A DNA stretch of 64,000 nt from Rickettsia canadensis str. McKiel (GTDB lineage: Bacteria; Pseudomonadota; Alphaproteobacteria; Rickettsiales; Rickettsiaceae). The translations under genes were made by a program, and so were the position numbers. The notes under the pieces are model-generated. The model was given only the letters and a program-made list of their open reading frames with translations. It was not told the DNA's origin and did no database searches. Every line of letters starts with the position of its first letter. The stretch's first letter is position 1. Below, one piece after another: positions 19,015-29,836 of the stretch. The stretch covers positions 821,501 through 885,500 of the forward strand of contig NC_009879.1 in assembly GCF_000014345.1 (NCBI RefSeq), in the 5' to 3' direction.

Positions 19015-22000
19015 CTTATAGATTGACTTTTAGCCTTCAAGAGGCTTGGTTACCTATATATTGTTTTGCAAGGGATACATTATGTATCTAACACCAAATT
19101 CTATCATATCATTTTTAGTAGAAAAACTCTCACCTAAATTATAATTTAGTTTTACAGGTTTAAATCTCACTGTTGTAAGCAGCTCATCTATTCCATCAAG
19201 CTGTGCATTGGTATTTGACAATTTTCCTCTAAAATCATAATTTACAAAACCGTGTAATTGCGGTTTTACTTTTACGTCTTTTAGCCCCACTATACCTTTT
19301 ATTTTTAAATGTAGCATAACAAGCTCCAACCATAGGTTTTATAGCTGTAAGGTTAGATATTACATAATTATCGCCACGTAATTCACCACTATAAATTTAC
19401 CGATTGCAGTTTGATCACCTATAGAAAACCTGACGTCTTTCATAATTCTTAATTTTACTTCTACCGTATGAACCTATAGACTCAACAAAGAAATTACTTG
19501 TCTCACAATTATAAAGCCAGCAGATAGAGTATATATCGCCTATAGCTTTAGTCTTTCGACTTTACAACAATATCTCGATGGCGTAATTTACTATCAGCTC
19601 TAGTATAAAGCAGCACCAAGTATTATGCTGTCACTTAAAGCATAATCAAAACCTATTATTCCTCTTTGGGATTTAGACTTATATCACCTTGCCAAATTAT
19701 TATGGAATTTTTGCATAGCCTTACACCATAGAAATGAACTACCCAAATACCCGTAACGATATTATCCTCATCACCGGTAGCTAATACCGCTTTGGTTAGT
19801 ACGGCTCTCACGATTCTCACCGCTATTAGCTTTATTTAAAACACTTAACCGTACTTTCGTCCTTATTATCTCACCGAGTCTATTTGTTGATAACCGAAGA
19901 AACAAAACTGTCCATATTGATCGAAATATCAGTTAATATATCCTCTACTTCTCATTGATTAAACTCTCCAAGCCTCTCACTCACTTCTCACACATCTGTT
20001 CTTCCACCTAAACTATCTAAAGTTTCCAATACATTTTTTGTCAATCTTAAATCATTTAATACGGTAGCTGTATAGCTTTTATTACCTAATAAATTCAGCA
20101 CATTGTTCAATTAATTGATCTATAATGCCTAGGGGGACCCCGTAACCTCATCTCTTATCAGGTTTGGATCAAAAATAAGGTATTATTCCTCCTCAATCGT
20201 CTTTATGACTACTTCCGCCGTTATCACCAGGATCAGAGTTTGTTGCATTACCACCACCATCACCATTATTATTCAGTAATACAACTCCATGCTCATCGCT
20301 TACCAATCTTATCAACCTGTTTAATTCTCTGCCTGTATCAACAGTAACTTTATCTTGAGTAACAGGAAGTAACACTTCCACCTGCTTCTTTCAATATTAT
20401 TTCATATTTAGTATCAGGAGTAATTTGAGTAATATCAGAGCATGATTTAACTTTAATTACTTATATTAAACTATAATATCTAAAGCTGATATATCAACAT
20501 TAGCCCTGTGACCGACAATATATAAGCGCCTGATTGCGCGTCTGATTGCAATGTTGTACCAAAATATAATAAATATAGAGAGGACCGTTATATGTAACAT
20601 TTCCAGTATGTTTTAATTCATAAGTAGTTAAATCTAAACAGTATCCATAAATTGTGAATCGACATTTATCTCTCAATTAGAGAGCAACACTAAATGTGCT
20701 TTATTTGCTACTAAATTAGCTGCTTAATATTCTTCTTAAGAATAGTAAATTTCTCAGAACCAAACTCTATCTGCTCTATATGTTTAATTTCTTATTTTAA
20801 CCAAACATTTTCATCAAATTTTGTAATACTACCATCATCAATTTCAGCATTTACTAAAACTATATATTTAAATATGTGCAGAAGCAGCAGCCGGTACAAT
20901 GTAATTTATCTGCATTAATATTGGTTAAATAAGTAAATAGCTGAAGTGAACGAGGAAGGAGATCTATATCTACTAGAACTATTTTGTATAATAATATTCT
21001 TCTTAGCATTCCTATTATTATCTCGTTCAAAATATATATTCTTACATACAGCAATATTAATCTTGTTAGAATATACATCTCATTTAACAGTACTATTTTC
21101 ACACTTGTACACTAACTAAACTATTATGTTTACTTCCTAAACCATAAGTAATACCATTGGCAATATTAAGTTTTACGTTACCGGTCATTAATCCTTTAAC
21201 TGTAACATTAGCATTAGCATTTGCTATGGTAAAAGTTTGAGCATAAGTGACACCTTCTATAGTATCCACTCCATTAAATATTATTTCTTCTAAAACTGCA
21301 CCGTTTACTCCTACCGTACTGCCAACAGTTCCATCAGCTACAAATACTAGCTTACCGCTATTTATTCGGCTGTAGTAGTAATATTGCCAGAATTATACTT
21401 TGATGTTCTAATTTTAATACTGATGCTTTATCTGTAAGAACTTGTTGCTCCCACATATACTTCGCTTCCAAGACTAGTCACTCCTGCCCATATCTCTATT
21501 CTCTTTCAGCTTGCACCCATTTTTGCACCTCTATGCCATATCTGTCACGCCTACATATTATCCATACGTACTTCTAGTACTTACACTACGGGTTAATTTA
21601 ACACCCTTTGCTAAAGTCAAACTTGAGACCTGTTCAAATTAGGATTACAAGGAGCAATACATTAGCAGACAATGTCACAGGATTTGCTCGAATATTCACG
21701 AATTTTAAACTATTCATCTCTATTGTTCCAATAACATTACAGCTATTTATAGTCAAGTCCCATTGATTATTTGCAGACGTCGTGATTGAACAGGTCACTC
21801 CGTTTACTATTAATTCAGCACTATATAATACATCTCCTATCAATAATCTACTTACCGTAACATTTGCATCCGCATTATTAATATTAAAATTAGTAGCATT
21901 AACCTCTCCATAAAAATTTCCTATACTATTAATATTTACTTCTGATAAAGAATTATCATTATTTCCATGGAACCGGTGATTCCGTTTACTACTAAGCATA

Positions 22001-22610
22001 CCATCTGCTCAAAAAGCGATATTACCACCTGCTCCTAAATTTAATACTTGGTTAAATGTTACTTTACTGCTATTTATTCATGCTTAGTAACTTTGTAAAT
22101 ACTGATATTATCTATTCCCTTAACTTCAAACTCTTTAAGACGATGTGTGTTATCTTGCCCTATGGTGTAAGGTCCTCCATTATTTGCTATACAGTAAGAC
22201 CGTTTGTAATTGCCTCTACTCTTTTACTATCCCATATTCATCTTTTAGATCTAACGGATTTAAATTAGCGTATAATGTAAACTGCTTTTATCCATATTAC
22301 CCATATTTGATATTTATTAAATCTAATTCCAAATCTGTCCCTTCAAATATTATCTTTGCAGTGTTATTTAATAAATCTACTGTTTTTAGCATCAATCGTA
22401 TATTTTACGTTATCAGCTATTCTGATCTCTCTTATATCTCCAGCAATTGGGGCACTAATTGTAAAATCAGCATACAGAATTATCATACCGTTATTAGGAT
22501 TTACTATAGCATTAATTACAGATAGTGCATTTATTACTAATATACCTCCATCTGCATGCTGATCATTGAAAACTACCATTTGCGCAATTAACACGCTCTC
22601 AATATTTACC
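19015..22610 (-). pseudogene. Sca-type autotransporter (surface cell antigen), pseudogene
   Basis: A 3.6-kb minus-strand relic. The downstream part (19054-19329) reads LHLKIKGIVGLKDVKVKPQL, then YDFRGKLSNTNAQLDGIDEL and NYNLGESFSTKNDMIEFGVR, typical beta-barrel strands of a type V autotransporter; the terminal strand is frameshifted. The linker at 20193-20381 is Gly/Asp/Asn-rich (NNNGDGGGNATNSDPGDNGG). The passenger (21634-21999, 22364-22594) is rich in Asn, Val, Ile and Thr, with repeated strands such as INNADANVTVSRLLIGDV, as in rickettsial OmpA/OmpB-like passengers. Dozens of stops. Its 5' end is lost near the GTA portal relic. Which sca gene it was cannot be said. Confidence 0.7.
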
Positions 22611-22639
22611 TCTCTTTAATTTATTAATTTTGAACTTTA

Positions 22640-23745
22640 AAGATTTTTTAAATTTTAATTTTCTAAAAAATTATCTATTATCTTTTTTATCTATTTTTGA
22701 ATTTTCAGATGATGTTTGACTATTAGATAATTTGTTTAACTGCACTATTAAGACCTAACTTATTTAAGGTTTCAGTAACGTTTTTAGTATCTATTATATT
22801 ATTTTCATTTTTATGCAGCCGTAATACATAATAACTCATCTTCAAACAAAATAATAAGCTTAACTATTCAAAAGCAATAATGATCTCTTCCTTTAAAAGA
22901 TACGAAAACCAATTACTTATACTAATCTGCAATTTTATCAAGTCAAGGAATTATCGTATCTTTCCATAAAGCAAGGTGTGATTCTTGCATATTGCTATAG
23001 GTATTATCACTGTTTATACCAAGTAGCTCTACAGGCCGGTACTCCAAATGCTAGTGCTATTTCTCTTGCTACCAAATTTGTAGATTCAATAAAATCCATA
23101 TACTTTGGATTAATACTCATTTCTTGCAAACAAGCTCTCCTTCAAGCAATAAAGGCTTACTGGCATTACTATTACCACTACATTTCTCTGACAATATGAG
23201 TTTGCAATCTTTTAAATTGTTCATTGTTAAGATAACCGTATGTTGTAATAATGAATGATTCCAATAAGAAGATTGCTAAATGTGAGTCAATTAAGAAGAG
23301 AAGTGGCGTCTAAACAAGATAACATGTAATGCTAATCTAAAGGATGATAGTTTTTTAAATGCAAAACTCTACTCATCGTACAAATAGGATCAATCTTATA
23401 AATTCTATCACCGGCTGCACTTTTATATTTATATACAACTAAGTTGCTATGTTCTATAACTAAGTTCCGTAGCAAGAGCCAGTAGAGTAAATAAATCTCT
23501 TTAGGATACGAGTCTAGAGTTGATAAAATATAACTATTACCGAATAATAATTTGCTTGCAATTAGCCCACTAAAAAATCCGCTCCGGCTTTTTCAGGATT
23601 CGGGCTTTTTTAGTAAATAATGTATCGTATGGTCTGATATTATCTTTAGACTTAGCTACTAATAAACCGGCAATGCTTAAATTATAAAATGACTATAAAA
23701 AGCGTTATGCATTTTCTACGGTTTCTCAAGATCAAGAGCAAAAAT
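22640..23745 (-). pseudogene. GTA/HK97-type portal protein (RcGTA g3-like), pseudogene
   Basis: On the minus strand, across frames: LSIAGLLVAKSKDNIRPYDT (about 23640-23700), a FFSGLIASKLLFGNSYI-like phrase (about 23560), LHLKNYHPLD (about 23340), NASKPLLLEGELVC (about 23140), a MDFIES...ALAFG-like stretch, and VELLGINSDNTYSNMQESHL with ALWKDTIIP (about 22950-23020). These are the landmarks of the alphaproteobacterial GTA portal, which forms the DNA entry ring of the capsid. Broken many times. It runs opposite to the tail relic 6 kb away, so the GTA pieces have been rearranged or are independent remnants. Confidence 0.75.
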
Positions 23746-23764
23746 ATCAAAAAATATACGCTAT

Positions 23765-23862
23765 AAGTTGTTTCTTGGATCCCGTTGGTCACAAGCTACA
23801 CGGGATGACACAAAGTGCGTTTTTCGATCATCAACGTAACAATGCCTTTAAGGAATAACATA
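23765..23862. repeat. Palindromic repeat fragment before the Ppx gene end
   Basis: Contains CTTGGATCCCGTTGGTCACAAGCTACACGGGATGACA, abbreviated here to its landmarks GGATCCCG, GGTCACAAGC and GGGATGACA, and a tail AACAATGCCTTTAAGGAATAACAT. A similar tail is at 33645-33672. Partial copies of the palindromic group. Confidence 0.6.
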
Positions 23863-23880
23863 GTAGTCATATAGCAACAC

Positions 23881-25293
23881 CTAATCGCTAAAATTATGAC
23901 TAATATTCTTTCTAGCAGTACTTATATCTTTTAAACGTTCACAAACCTTTTCAAAGACTTGTTTAGGCAAAATATTTGAAGCATTAATTTGTAAAAACTT
24001 ATCATCTTTTAATTTAATCGAAAAAGAAGGTTCTTGGAATTCCGGTCCATCAATTTCTCTAGCAATTTTTATATAATAACCGATTATATGACTGTTGTAA
24101 TAATCGCTTGTACTAATCATTTTCTTAGCTATTTTATTAATCTGCATGTCAGTTTTAGCAGTATAAGTAACGGTAAGGGCAATGCATAACATAAGACGCT
24201 GTCTATGACTAAAAGGAATATCTGACGATAATATAAATTCCGAAACAAAATTTGCTCTAAGCGTTTTATCAATATTTTTATTATATTGTGCTAGCATTAT
24301 AGCAAGTTCAATAATAATAAGAGTTGTGGAATCGGAATTAATTAAAAGATATTGTACTGCTTCAATATATTTTTCAATTTTACATATATTTTTATCAAAT
24401 TTTACTAATCTCCTTACCCTCTCATAAATAATATCTTTTGCTGTTTCATGTGTTGGCAACGAGTCAAATCTTACTCCTTCTTTTAAACCATAATTTGAGA
24501 TAATAATTTTTTCTGGTGAAAATACCTTAATCATTGCTTTTATTACTAAAACAGCATTATAATTTATGGCCTTCTGCTCGTAATAACTCAACTTTAATTT
24601 ATCGATTTGCGATAATTTCTCTAAATATAACTCAAACTCTACACGATTTATTTCAAAATTATGTAAATGTTTAAGAGGATAATTTATAGAGTCCATATAT
24701 ATACGGCTCATTAGACGTAATGCACCGCCAATTAAATATAAATTAGGATAATGTTCAGCTCCAAATTCCTCCTCTAGCATTTTAGTAATCAGCCCGACAT
24801 CACAAAAATTGCTCCTAGCAATAATTTTAGTACCAAGCGGCAATGATTTTAATTTACCAACCTTCTTATTTCCAATCTGTGCAAGCTCAAGACTTCCACC
24901 ACCAAGATCCGCTACAATACCGGAAGCATCACTAATACCGGAAATTAATCCGGCAGCAGCTAAATAAGCTTCACGTTCACCTGAGATAATTTCAATATCA
25001 ATATTGAATCTCTTTTTAATTATAGCTTTGAATTCATCTGCTTTAGGATGTCCTCTAAGTATAGCTGTTGCAACACATCTAATATTAGTAACAGAAAGCT
25101 TGGTAAAAATATGAATAAGATATTGTAGAGATAAATATGTTTGATGTTTTACATCTAAACTATCTAAATTAAGTAAATTTATAAGATAATTTCTAAATTT
25201 ATAATTAAAAATTTCTGGAGCTCCAAGCTCATCACTTTCATAAACTACCGCTCTTAAAGCATTTGAACCGATATCAATAATAGCTGAACGCAT
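23881..25293 (-). CDS. ppx: Ppx/GppA family phosphatase (exopolyphosphatase)
   Basis: A 470-residue member of the sugar-kinase/actin fold. The N-terminal phosphate loop DIGSNALRAVVYE (7-19) and the second motif VADLGGGSLELAQIG are present. The C-terminal half is an HD-like helical domain. Family members hydrolyse polyphosphate or pppGpp; which one applies here cannot be read from sequence. Its start lies nine bases after the stop of virD4 and on the same strand, so it is probably the last gene of the virB7-virD4 transcription unit without being part of the secretion machine. Confidence 0.9.
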   Translation of the reverse strand: MRSAIIDIGSNALRAVVYESDELGAPEIFNYKFRNYLINLLNLDSLDVKHQTYLSLQYLIHIFTKLSVTNIRCVATAILRGHPKADEFKAIIKKRFNIDIEIISGEREAYLAAAGLISGISDASGIVADLGGGSLELAQIGNKKVGKLKSLPLGTKIIARSNFCDVGLITKMLEEEFGAEHYPNLYLIGGALRLMSRIYMDSINYPLKHLHNFEINRVEFELYLEKLSQIDKLKLSYYEQKAINYNAVLVIKAMIKVFSPEKIIISNYGLKEGVRFDSLPTHETAKDIIYERVRRLVKFDKNICKIEKYIEAVQYLLINSDSTTLIIIELAIMLAQYNKNIDKTLRANFVSEFILSSDIPFSHRQRLMLCIALTVTYTAKTDMQINKIAKKMISTSDYYNSHIIGYYIKIAREIDGPEFQEPSFSIKLKDDKFLQINASNILPKQVFEKVCERLKDISTARKNISHNFSD

Positions 25294-25302
25294 TTGTGGA
25301 TC

Positions 25303-27078
25303 TTACTCATTATTTTCCGGAGCAGTTGTTGTTTCAGTCTCTTCAGAATCCTCATTATTATTTGCCCTAGGATCAAAAGGTACTTGAATAGGTACAAAAG
25401 TAGGCGGTAATAATCTACTAGTAAACAACTTATCTTCGTAATACTTAATTTTACGAGATTTTATAGGTGGAAAGGATTCTATTAAAACAATTTGCTCATC
25501 TCTCGGTAACTGTATTACTTCTTGAGGTAAAAGTAAAGCCCTTTGAACTTGAGAAACATTTTGTGTTCTAGTAGAAATATTAAGATCAAAAAATAAAGGT
25601 TTACTAAATGATCTTTGTTCTACCGTCTTATTACCAACAAGCTGCGATATTAAATTTGCTGTTTCATAGTTATTAGCAGCAAAAGTAATACGGTATGTTG
25701 CATTAGATAAGAATGAATTCATACCGGCATCTTCATATGTTCCTTTTAATTGCTGCGTATCTTGAATAATTAAAAATAAACGTACTCTATAACCTCTAAA
25801 ATATGCTATACCGGCTTTAAAAGTATCCATCTTCCCAAGAGTTGGGAACTCATCAAGTAAGAACATCACACCATAAGGTTCTTCTTTTACATCGGGTATT
25901 TTTCGGCTTAAAAATTCTGTAGCTTGCTGATAAAATACCTGCATTAATTTCTGCAAGCGTTGTATATTATCTGGAGTAAGTCCTACATATACAGTTGTTT
26001 TGACTTTTTTAAATTCTTGTATATTAAAATCAGAGGTAGCGGTAGCAGAATCGATTAACGGATTTGCCCATAATTCAAGAGATGAGTTCATTGTAGATAT
26101 TACACCTGAACGCTCTTTATCAGCTTTTTGCAGAAACGCAGCAATATTCATATATGCAACAGGATGTATTACACTGCCTAAAGTATCAAGTACGACTGCT
26201 AGATTATAAACTACATCGTCACTTCTCATGGTACGCACTACTTCACCAAAAGATTTAGTTTTAGTATGATCAGCTATTAAATATAAAGTTACACCTAAAA
26301 ATAAACTGCGTGCTTCATTATTCCAAAAATCCTTTTCAGGCATTATAAGGTTTGAAATTTTTTGAACGTCATCAACCATTTGACCAGGCTTAGTACTAAC
26401 CCAATCAAGCGGATTGTAACAATGAGTTATACCATCGGGATTAGAAGGCTCCCACACAAAAACTTTCTGACCTTGTTTCTCACGCCAACCGCTCGTCAAA
26501 CCGTAATTTTCGAGCTTTATATCATGTACTACTACAGAATCACTCCAAAATAACAAGTTAGGTATTACAAAACCCACACCTTTACCTGAACCGGTAGGAG
26601 CAAATAATAAAGCATGTTGGAAACCATCGGCAACAAAATATCCACCGGCATCAACACCTATTAACATACCTTTTTTAGATCTAAGACCTGCGGCCTCTAT
26701 ATCTGATGGTTTAGCCCAACTAGCATCTCCATATACTTTTTCCGGTTGCTTAAAAAATTGTAATGATTTTATTTTTCCAAAATTTTTAATGTAAAATATT
26801 ATAACAATAATAGCAGGCCCAAGAAGAGATGCGAGTAGCTTTAATTTTAAATAATTATAGTCGACAATTTTTAACTGCCACCAAACATTAATAAGCCAAT
26901 AAGCCCACTTATAAGCAATATTTATAGCATTTATATCTACGCCTAAAGCTCCAACTTCATTAGTAAAAATTGCAACAAATGCACCGCTTATCCACATGGT
27001 ACAAAAAATAACAACCGGATAAATTATAGCATGACCAAATATATTCCTAGTAACTTTAAGTATCTTATGCCATTCCAT
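25303..27078 (-). CDS. virD4: Type IV secretion coupling protein VirD4
   Basis: A 591-residue inner-membrane ATPase that recruits substrates to the type IV secretion channel. Two membrane segments lie near the N-terminus (about 15-38 and 83-97). Walker A GSGKGV is at 163-168, and Walker B is in VMFLLDEFPTLG. The C-terminus is acidic (NNEDSEETETTTAPENNE). In Rickettsia this is the rvh coupling protein for effectors. It is separated from virB11 by 172 bases occupied by a palindromic repeat. The frame is intact and the length is typical of the rickettsial form. Confidence 0.97.
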   Translation of the reverse strand: MEWHKILKVTRNIFGHAIIYPVVIFCTMWISGAFVAIFTNEVGALGVDINAINIAYKWAYWLINVWWQLKIVDYNYLKLKLLASLLGPAIIVIIFYIKNFGKIKSLQFFKQPEKVYGDASWAKPSDIEAAGLRSKKGMLIGVDAGGYFVADGFQHALLFAPTGSGKGVGFVIPNLLFWSDSVVVHDIKLENYGLTSGWREKQGQKVFVWEPSNPDGITHCYNPLDWVSTKPGQMVDDVQKISNLIMPEKDFWNNEARSLFLGVTLYLIADHTKTKSFGEVVRTMRSDDVVYNLAVVLDTLGSVIHPVAYMNIAAFLQKADKERSGVISTMNSSLELWANPLIDSATATSDFNIQEFKKVKTTVYVGLTPDNIQRLQKLMQVFYQQATEFLSRKIPDVKEEPYGVMFLLDEFPTLGKMDTFKAGIAYFRGYRVRLFLIIQDTQQLKGTYEDAGMNSFLSNATYRITFAANNYETANLISQLVGNKTVEQRSFSKPLFFDLNISTRTQNVSQVQRALLLPQEVIQLPRDEQIVLIESFPPIKSRKIKYYEDKLFTSRLLPPTFVPIQVPFDPRANNNEDSEETETTTAPENNE

Positions 27079-27132
27079 GAATTGATATTCCTAGTTTTTA
27101 CTTATTACTTAATATTTTATTATGAGATGGTA

Positions 27133-27250
27133 GACGAAGTTCAATTTGAAAAAGAGCAAGACACTTTGAAGCTTATAACTACAGCGTAGAATTACTACCT
27201 GAGGATTATAAGCAAAAAGTAACATAGCCAATTTTTCAAATTGAACGAGC
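27133..27250. repeat. Palindromic repeat between virB11 and virD4 (second repeat family)
   Basis: The arms GTTCAATTTGAAAAA (27139-27153) and TTTTTCAAATTGAAC (27232-27246) are perfect complements. The whole element aligns to 62105-62217, sharing GAAGTTCAA, AGAGCAAG, TCTGAGGA-like and CATAGCCAATTTTTCAA segments. It sits inside the secretion operon and touches the stop codon of virB11 (27251-27253). It differs from the ATGTCAT...GACAT group and from RPE1. Confidence 0.8.
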
Positions 27251-28255
27251 TTACACCATTCTTTCAGCATTTTTGTTCTTCTTATAATATACTTCCGAAA
27301 CATATCTTTTCCCGCTGCTACCACGTTTTAACTGCACAATGATATCTACAACGGTTAAAATATACTTCTTTACTTCTTCAGGCGGCATACCGAGATCAGC
27401 TTGCATAACCATAAGCTTTAACTGCTCAATTGCCATAGCAGGACTATCAGCATGCAGTGTCGATATTGAACCGGGATGACCGGTATTAATAGCACGCAAA
27501 AAACTAAAAGCTTCTTTACCTCGAAGCTCACCAACTATAATTCTATCAGGTCTTAAACGCAAACAGGCTTCTATTAAATCTTGAGTAGTAACATTTGCTC
27601 GTCCCTGTCCTCCTTTGGAGGCAAGTAAATGTACTCTGTTAGGATGTCTTGATAGTACAACTTCACGAGCATCTTCTACAGTAATCAATCTTTCTATTAC
27701 AGGTATTGCAGTAAGTGCCGCATTTGTAAAAGTAGTTTTACCGGTTGAAGTACCACCGCTAATTATAATATTTTTCTTTGAAATAACTGCATGTTTAATA
27801 AATTCTTTAATCTTTTTTTCAGCTAAGAAATTATTTAAAATTACTGTATCTTCATCGACTAAACTCTCTGTTGCAGTTTCATCAAATGCCCCCATTTTAG
27901 CGTACTCATCTAAAGTGAAATTCATACCGCTAGGCTTTCTGATAGCATAAATGATTTGTCCTATTTCACAAGCAGGAGGAAACACTATTTGAATACGGTA
28001 ACCATTTGGTAAAGTTGCAGAAAGTAAAGGCTTTTCTTCTGAAATCATCTGTTCGGTAGATTGAGCAATTAAACGTCCTAATGAAAGTAGATGTTCGCTA
28101 TCCAGTTCCGGTATTGGCTGAGAGTATATATCGCCTTTCCTTTCAACCCATACTTCTCCAGGCTTATTAACCATAATTTCATTAATACCGTCTTCAGCAA
28201 ATAAATTTTTAAAAGGAAGTAAAAATGTCTCTAAGGCAGCAAATTCTAAATTCAT
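27251..28255 (-). CDS. virB11: Type IV secretion ATPase VirB11
   Basis: A 334-residue hexameric ATPase at the cytoplasmic face of the type IV secretion channel. The N-terminal domain (about 1-140) is followed by the ATPase core with Walker A GGTSTGKTT at 167-175, the Asp box region LITVEDAREVVL, and the His box segment FLRAINTGHPGSISTLHADSP. Its ATG overlaps the virB10 stop by four bases, showing tight coupling. The stop codon abuts a palindromic repeat, so the last residues (AERMV) may not be ancestral. Confidence 0.97.
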   Translation of the reverse strand: MNLEFAALETFLLPFKNLFAEDGINEIMVNKPGEVWVERKGDIYSQPIPELDSEHLLSLGRLIAQSTEQMISEEKPLLSATLPNGYRIQIVFPPACEIGQIIYAIRKPSGMNFTLDEYAKMGAFDETATESLVDEDTVILNNFLAEKKIKEFIKHAVISKKNIIISGGTSTGKTTFTNAALTAIPVIERLITVEDAREVVLSRHPNRVHLLASKGGQGRANVTTQDLIEACLRLRPDRIIVGELRGKEAFSFLRAINTGHPGSISTLHADSPAMAIEQLKLMVMQADLGMPPEEVKKYILTVVDIIVQLKRGSSGKRYVSEVYYKKNKNAERMV

Positions 28256-29700
28256 TTCATTACCTTCGATTTTAATAAAATGGCTTTTGGGAATTTATAA
28301 TCCTTATTAACGTATATTCTAACCGGCGTACCTTGATTAACCGTCGTTGTCGGTTTAAACTGCTGCTGAGTTATCATATTTTGTACAACATTTGTAACAT
28401 CTGTAAAAGCTTTAGTAGAAGCTTGCTGTGCTTTCGTCGGAGTTGATACTATAGACGTAGTAGTAAGCAAACTTGAAGCTGCCTTATTAACTGCCTGTAC
28501 TAACGTAGATAATCTCTGATCGGCAGTATTCGCTGACGAAGGATCTTGGGCTGTTGTACATGCTTGAGTCATAATAGTATAAGCGTTTGAAGTTTTATCG
28601 GTAATAGCAGCAAGTACGTTAGTACAAATTGTAACTATCCTCATATTTGGATCCATTGAGGTATTAGATGCAATAGTTTGAGCAGTATTTAATAATTGTG
28701 TAGCTGTAGCACTATTAGTTGCTGCAGCTTGCGAGTTTATAGGAGGCGGCACCAACTTATCAAGGACTTTAGCAAGACCTATATTAAAGCCAGATTGTAA
28801 AACTGCATTTACAAATTGTTCTTTATATTTATTATCGACTCTTCCTTGTATCCCAGGTCTACCTAAATTATCAACTGTAGGTGAATCAAATTCTATAGTA
28901 TAACCATTGGTTAAATCTATTCTATCCCATATTATAGAAACTCTACCGTAACTATCTGATGAAGTTGAGGTTGCATATTTACCAAATATTTTTGATCCTT
29001 TCGGTATCAATATAACTTTACCTTTCTCAGAAAATACGTCTCTACTAATAATGGCTCTTATTTCACCGCCGAGATCACTATTTATTGCCGTCTCAAGCAC
29101 TGCATCAATTAATTTACCGCGTCCGAGAACCAAAGACATATCACCGCGATCTTTAAATGTTGCTTCTGCCGTAATCTGTTCCGATGCTTTTTTAAGCTCT
29201 ACACCACCAACCAACACTATAGCTGATTTTCTTTTTGCTTCACGACGTTTCTTTGCTTCATCAGTCTCAATTAGCGTTCCTGAGGTCGAAGGCAACGAAA
29301 TCGGCGGCAAAGGAAGTGTTTTGTCTTTCTTCTCTTCTACAGGAGTAGTAGGAGGTAAAACTGGTGGCATCTTTACTACTGGAGGAGGCGGTGGAGGAGG
29401 AATGGGTGTCTCAAGCTTCGGCGGATCAGGTAACTTTGGAATCTCTGGAATATTATCCTCAACATCTGTAACAGGTTTTACAATACTACTCGACACCTGA
29501 GTCTTCGGTATCTCTTCTTTTATAGTACCGAAAAAAAGAGTATAAAAAATATATATAAAAATACCACAAATTACAACTACTATTGCAATACTCTTATTAA
29601 AGCTAACTGAAATTTTTGATAATTCTCTTTGTACTTCAGGCGAATCTGCTCCTGATAAAGAACCGGTATTAGTATTATTATTATTTTGCTCTTCAGCCAT
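28252..29700 (-). CDS. virB10: Type IV secretion protein VirB10
   Basis: A 482-residue protein spanning both membranes as part of the core complex with VirB7 and VirB9. A short cytoplasmic N-terminus is followed by one inner-membrane helix (38-57), a Pro-rich periplasmic region (about 80-140, with runs of prolines) and the TrbI/VirB10 C-terminal domain (for example VFSEKGKVILIPKGSKIFGKY and GRVSIIWDRIDLTNG). An Ala/Thr/Ser-rich insertion at about 335-430 lies where the outer-membrane antenna is expected. Order virB8-virB9-virB10-virB11 follows the usual arrangement. Confidence 0.96.
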   Translation of the reverse strand: MAEEQNNNNTNTGSLSGADSPEVQRELSKISVSFNKSIAIVVVICGIFIYIFYTLFFGTIKEEIPKTQVSSSIVKPVTDVEDNIPEIPKLPDPPKLETPIPPPPPPPVVKMPPVLPPTTPVEEKKDKTLPLPPISLPSTSGTLIETDEAKKRREAKRKSAIVLVGGVELKKASEQITAEATFKDRGDMSLVLGRGKLIDAVLETAINSDLGGEIRAIISRDVFSEKGKVILIPKGSKIFGKYATSTSSDSYGRVSIIWDRIDLTNGYTIEFDSPTVDNLGRPGIQGRVDNKYKEQFVNAVLQSGFNIGLAKVLDKLVPPPINSQAAATNSATATQLLNTAQTIASNTSMDPNMRIVTICTNVLAAITDKTSNAYTIMTQACTTAQDPSSANTADQRLSTLVQAVNKAASSLLTTTSIVSTPTKAQQASTKAFTDVTNVVQNMITQQQFKPTTTVNQGTPVRIYVNKDYKFPKAILLKSKVMK

Positions 29701-29836
29701 ATCTAAATTATATTAGTTAAAGTGTTTTTTTATTATTTAAAAAATTGTCATACCTTGGCTTGCCTATATACTGTACAGACGTTTAAGATATCATTCTACA
29801 TGAACAATCTTTCATAGAACAACTAGAGTGATCGTA

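Noticed and set aside
22056..23199. Plus-strand frames in the 22.0-23.2 kb region
   Set aside because: They are antisense to readable autotransporter and portal relics and have no recognisable domains.
16340..23880. Considered as an active prophage or insertion-sequence island
   Set aside because: No integrase, transposase or att-like direct repeats were seen, and every phage-like gene is broken.
27109..27324. A 71-codon minus-strand frame overlapping the virB11 end
   Set aside because: It runs through the palindromic repeat and the out-of-frame end of virB11; no ribosomal site or family pattern. Repeat-derived frame, not a gene.
29051..29500. A 149-codon plus-strand frame opposite virB10
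   Set aside because: Gly-rich product is the antisense of the VirB10 proline-rich region.
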